From contig JAPTJF010000591.1 of NCBI GenBank assembly GCA_029339195.1, forward strand, positions 1-32,411: DNA of 32,411 nt. The letters run 5' to 3'. Source of the DNA: Micractinium sp. NFX-FRZ. Its lineage: Eukaryota > Chlorophyta > Trebouxiophyceae > Chlorellales > Chlorellaceae. The notes under the pieces are model-generated. The model ran no database searches, had not been told where the DNA came from, and was given only the letters and a program-made list of their open reading frames with translations. Positions 31,875 through 32,411 of the stretch are shown here, one piece after another (positions within the stretch are counted from its first letter, which is position 1; each line of letters opens with the position of its first letter). Made by a program: the position numbers and the translations under genes.

Positions 31875-32411
31875 TCACGGTAGGCGGTGCAGGTGCCAGA
31901 GCTCAGCGCCAGCATCCCACCACAGGAACGGGTGGCCAGCTGACACCACGCTGCGCCAGGCAGCCGGCACAGTGCCGACTGCACACAGGTCTTGCAGCAG
32001 GTCCCAGAAGCGAGCAACAGCGTGTCGCTGAGCTGCGGCGACAAGCTGAGCGGCGGACGGTGGAGGTGGTAGGGGGTGGCGGCTGCTGGATGGGCGCTCC
32101 TCAGCTTGGCGCGCATGCAGCGCACAGGCTATCAGCTGGCGGCGGCCAGCATCCATGGCACCCAGTGCTGCCAGGCAGACCGCATCCCACACACCGGCAT
32201 GGGTGACAGCAGGGGTGCGCATCAGCCAGAGCTGCAGCCGCGTGGGGTGCCGCCCATCGTGTGGGGCACGCAGTAAGGAGGCAAGGGTCGCGGAGGATCG
32301 ATGCATCAACACCACCTTGAACTGCACGCAAAGCGGCTTGACTTGGGGTTTTACACGCTCTGCGGTACTACACGTACCGGGGGTACATACAATCAATGAA
32401 TGAAAGCATGC
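31875..32411 (-). CDS. Unrecognised ORF, C-terminal part (5' end outside window)
   Basis: The frame is open from the right edge to TGA at 31875 (about 178 residues visible). A possible acceptor lies at GTGCAG|TTCAAGG near 32314. Composition is protein-like, with LQLWLMRTPAVTHAGVWD, a Pro-rich spacer, then RFWDLLQDLCAVGTVPAAW and HPFLWWDAGAELW before the stop. I cannot name the family. The many His, Trp and Arg residues and the lack of a neighbouring partner would fit the tail of a retroelement protein or a single-copy host gene equally well. Confidence 0.4.
   Translation of the reverse strand, partial: ACFHSLIVCTPGTCSTAERVKPQVKPLCVQFKVVLMHRSSATLASLLRAPHDGRHPTRLQLWLMRTPAVTHAGVWDAVCLAALGAMDAGRRQLIACALHARQAEERPSSSRHPLPPPPSAAQLVAAAQRHAVARFWDLLQDLCAVGTVPAAWRSVVSAGHPFLWWDAGAELWHLHRLP

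Overview
The window looks like nuclear DNA of a green alga, most likely a Chlorella-type trebouxiophyte. The sequence is GC-rich. Nearly every gene is cut by short GT-AG introns, and several exons carry CAG/AGC/GGC-type low-complexity runs. Some 3' ends have the green-algal poly(A) signal TGTAA. The proteins include a plant-type plastid chorismate mutase, two predicted thylakoid-lumen proteins and secreted hevein-type chitin-binding proteins. The genus is inference. No bacterial operons, ribosome-binding sites, rRNA, tRNA or CRISPR were seen. All gene models below were spliced by hand from reading frame, splice sites and phase, so spans run from start codon to stop codon with introns inside.

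Layout. 1-746 (-): N-terminal part of an unrecognised gene that leaves the window. 1913-4536 (+) and 5759-8089 (+): tandem paralogues of a secreted, cysteine-rich protein with a perfect glycine-zipper segment. The first ends in a hevein (CBM18) domain. The second has lost that domain and carries a frameshift and an early stop. 9106-11378 (+): GH16 beta-1,3-glucanase-like enzyme with an unresolved N-terminus. 11973-13886 (-): plant-type pyroglutamyl-peptidase I, convergent with the GH16 gene and divergent from 14078-19812 (+), a 14-exon sn-1 diacylglycerol-lipase-type membrane lipase. 20178-21400 (-) and 22063-23205 (-): tandem copies of a predicted thylakoid-lumen protein, lying inside a roughly 1.6-kb segmental duplication. 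24939-27988 (+): plastid chorismate mutase. 28619-30800 (-): unrecognised multi-pass membrane protein. 31875-32411 (-): C-terminal part of an unrecognised ORF that enters from beyond the right edge.

How the genes relate. There is no operon. The first ten kilobases group cell-surface and wall functions (chitin-binding proteins and a beta-glucanase), which would suit an alga with a glucosamine- or glucan-containing wall. The rest is a mix of peptide, lipid and aromatic-acid metabolism plus plastid proteins.

The two strongest oddities are as follows. (1) The secreted paralogues pair a strictly spaced GxxxG helix with a chitin-binding tail, an arrangement I do not recognise. (2) Several introns contain decayed tandem copies of the neighbouring exon-intron junction, on the donor or acceptor side. 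The clearest cases are in the lipase and chorismate mutase genes.
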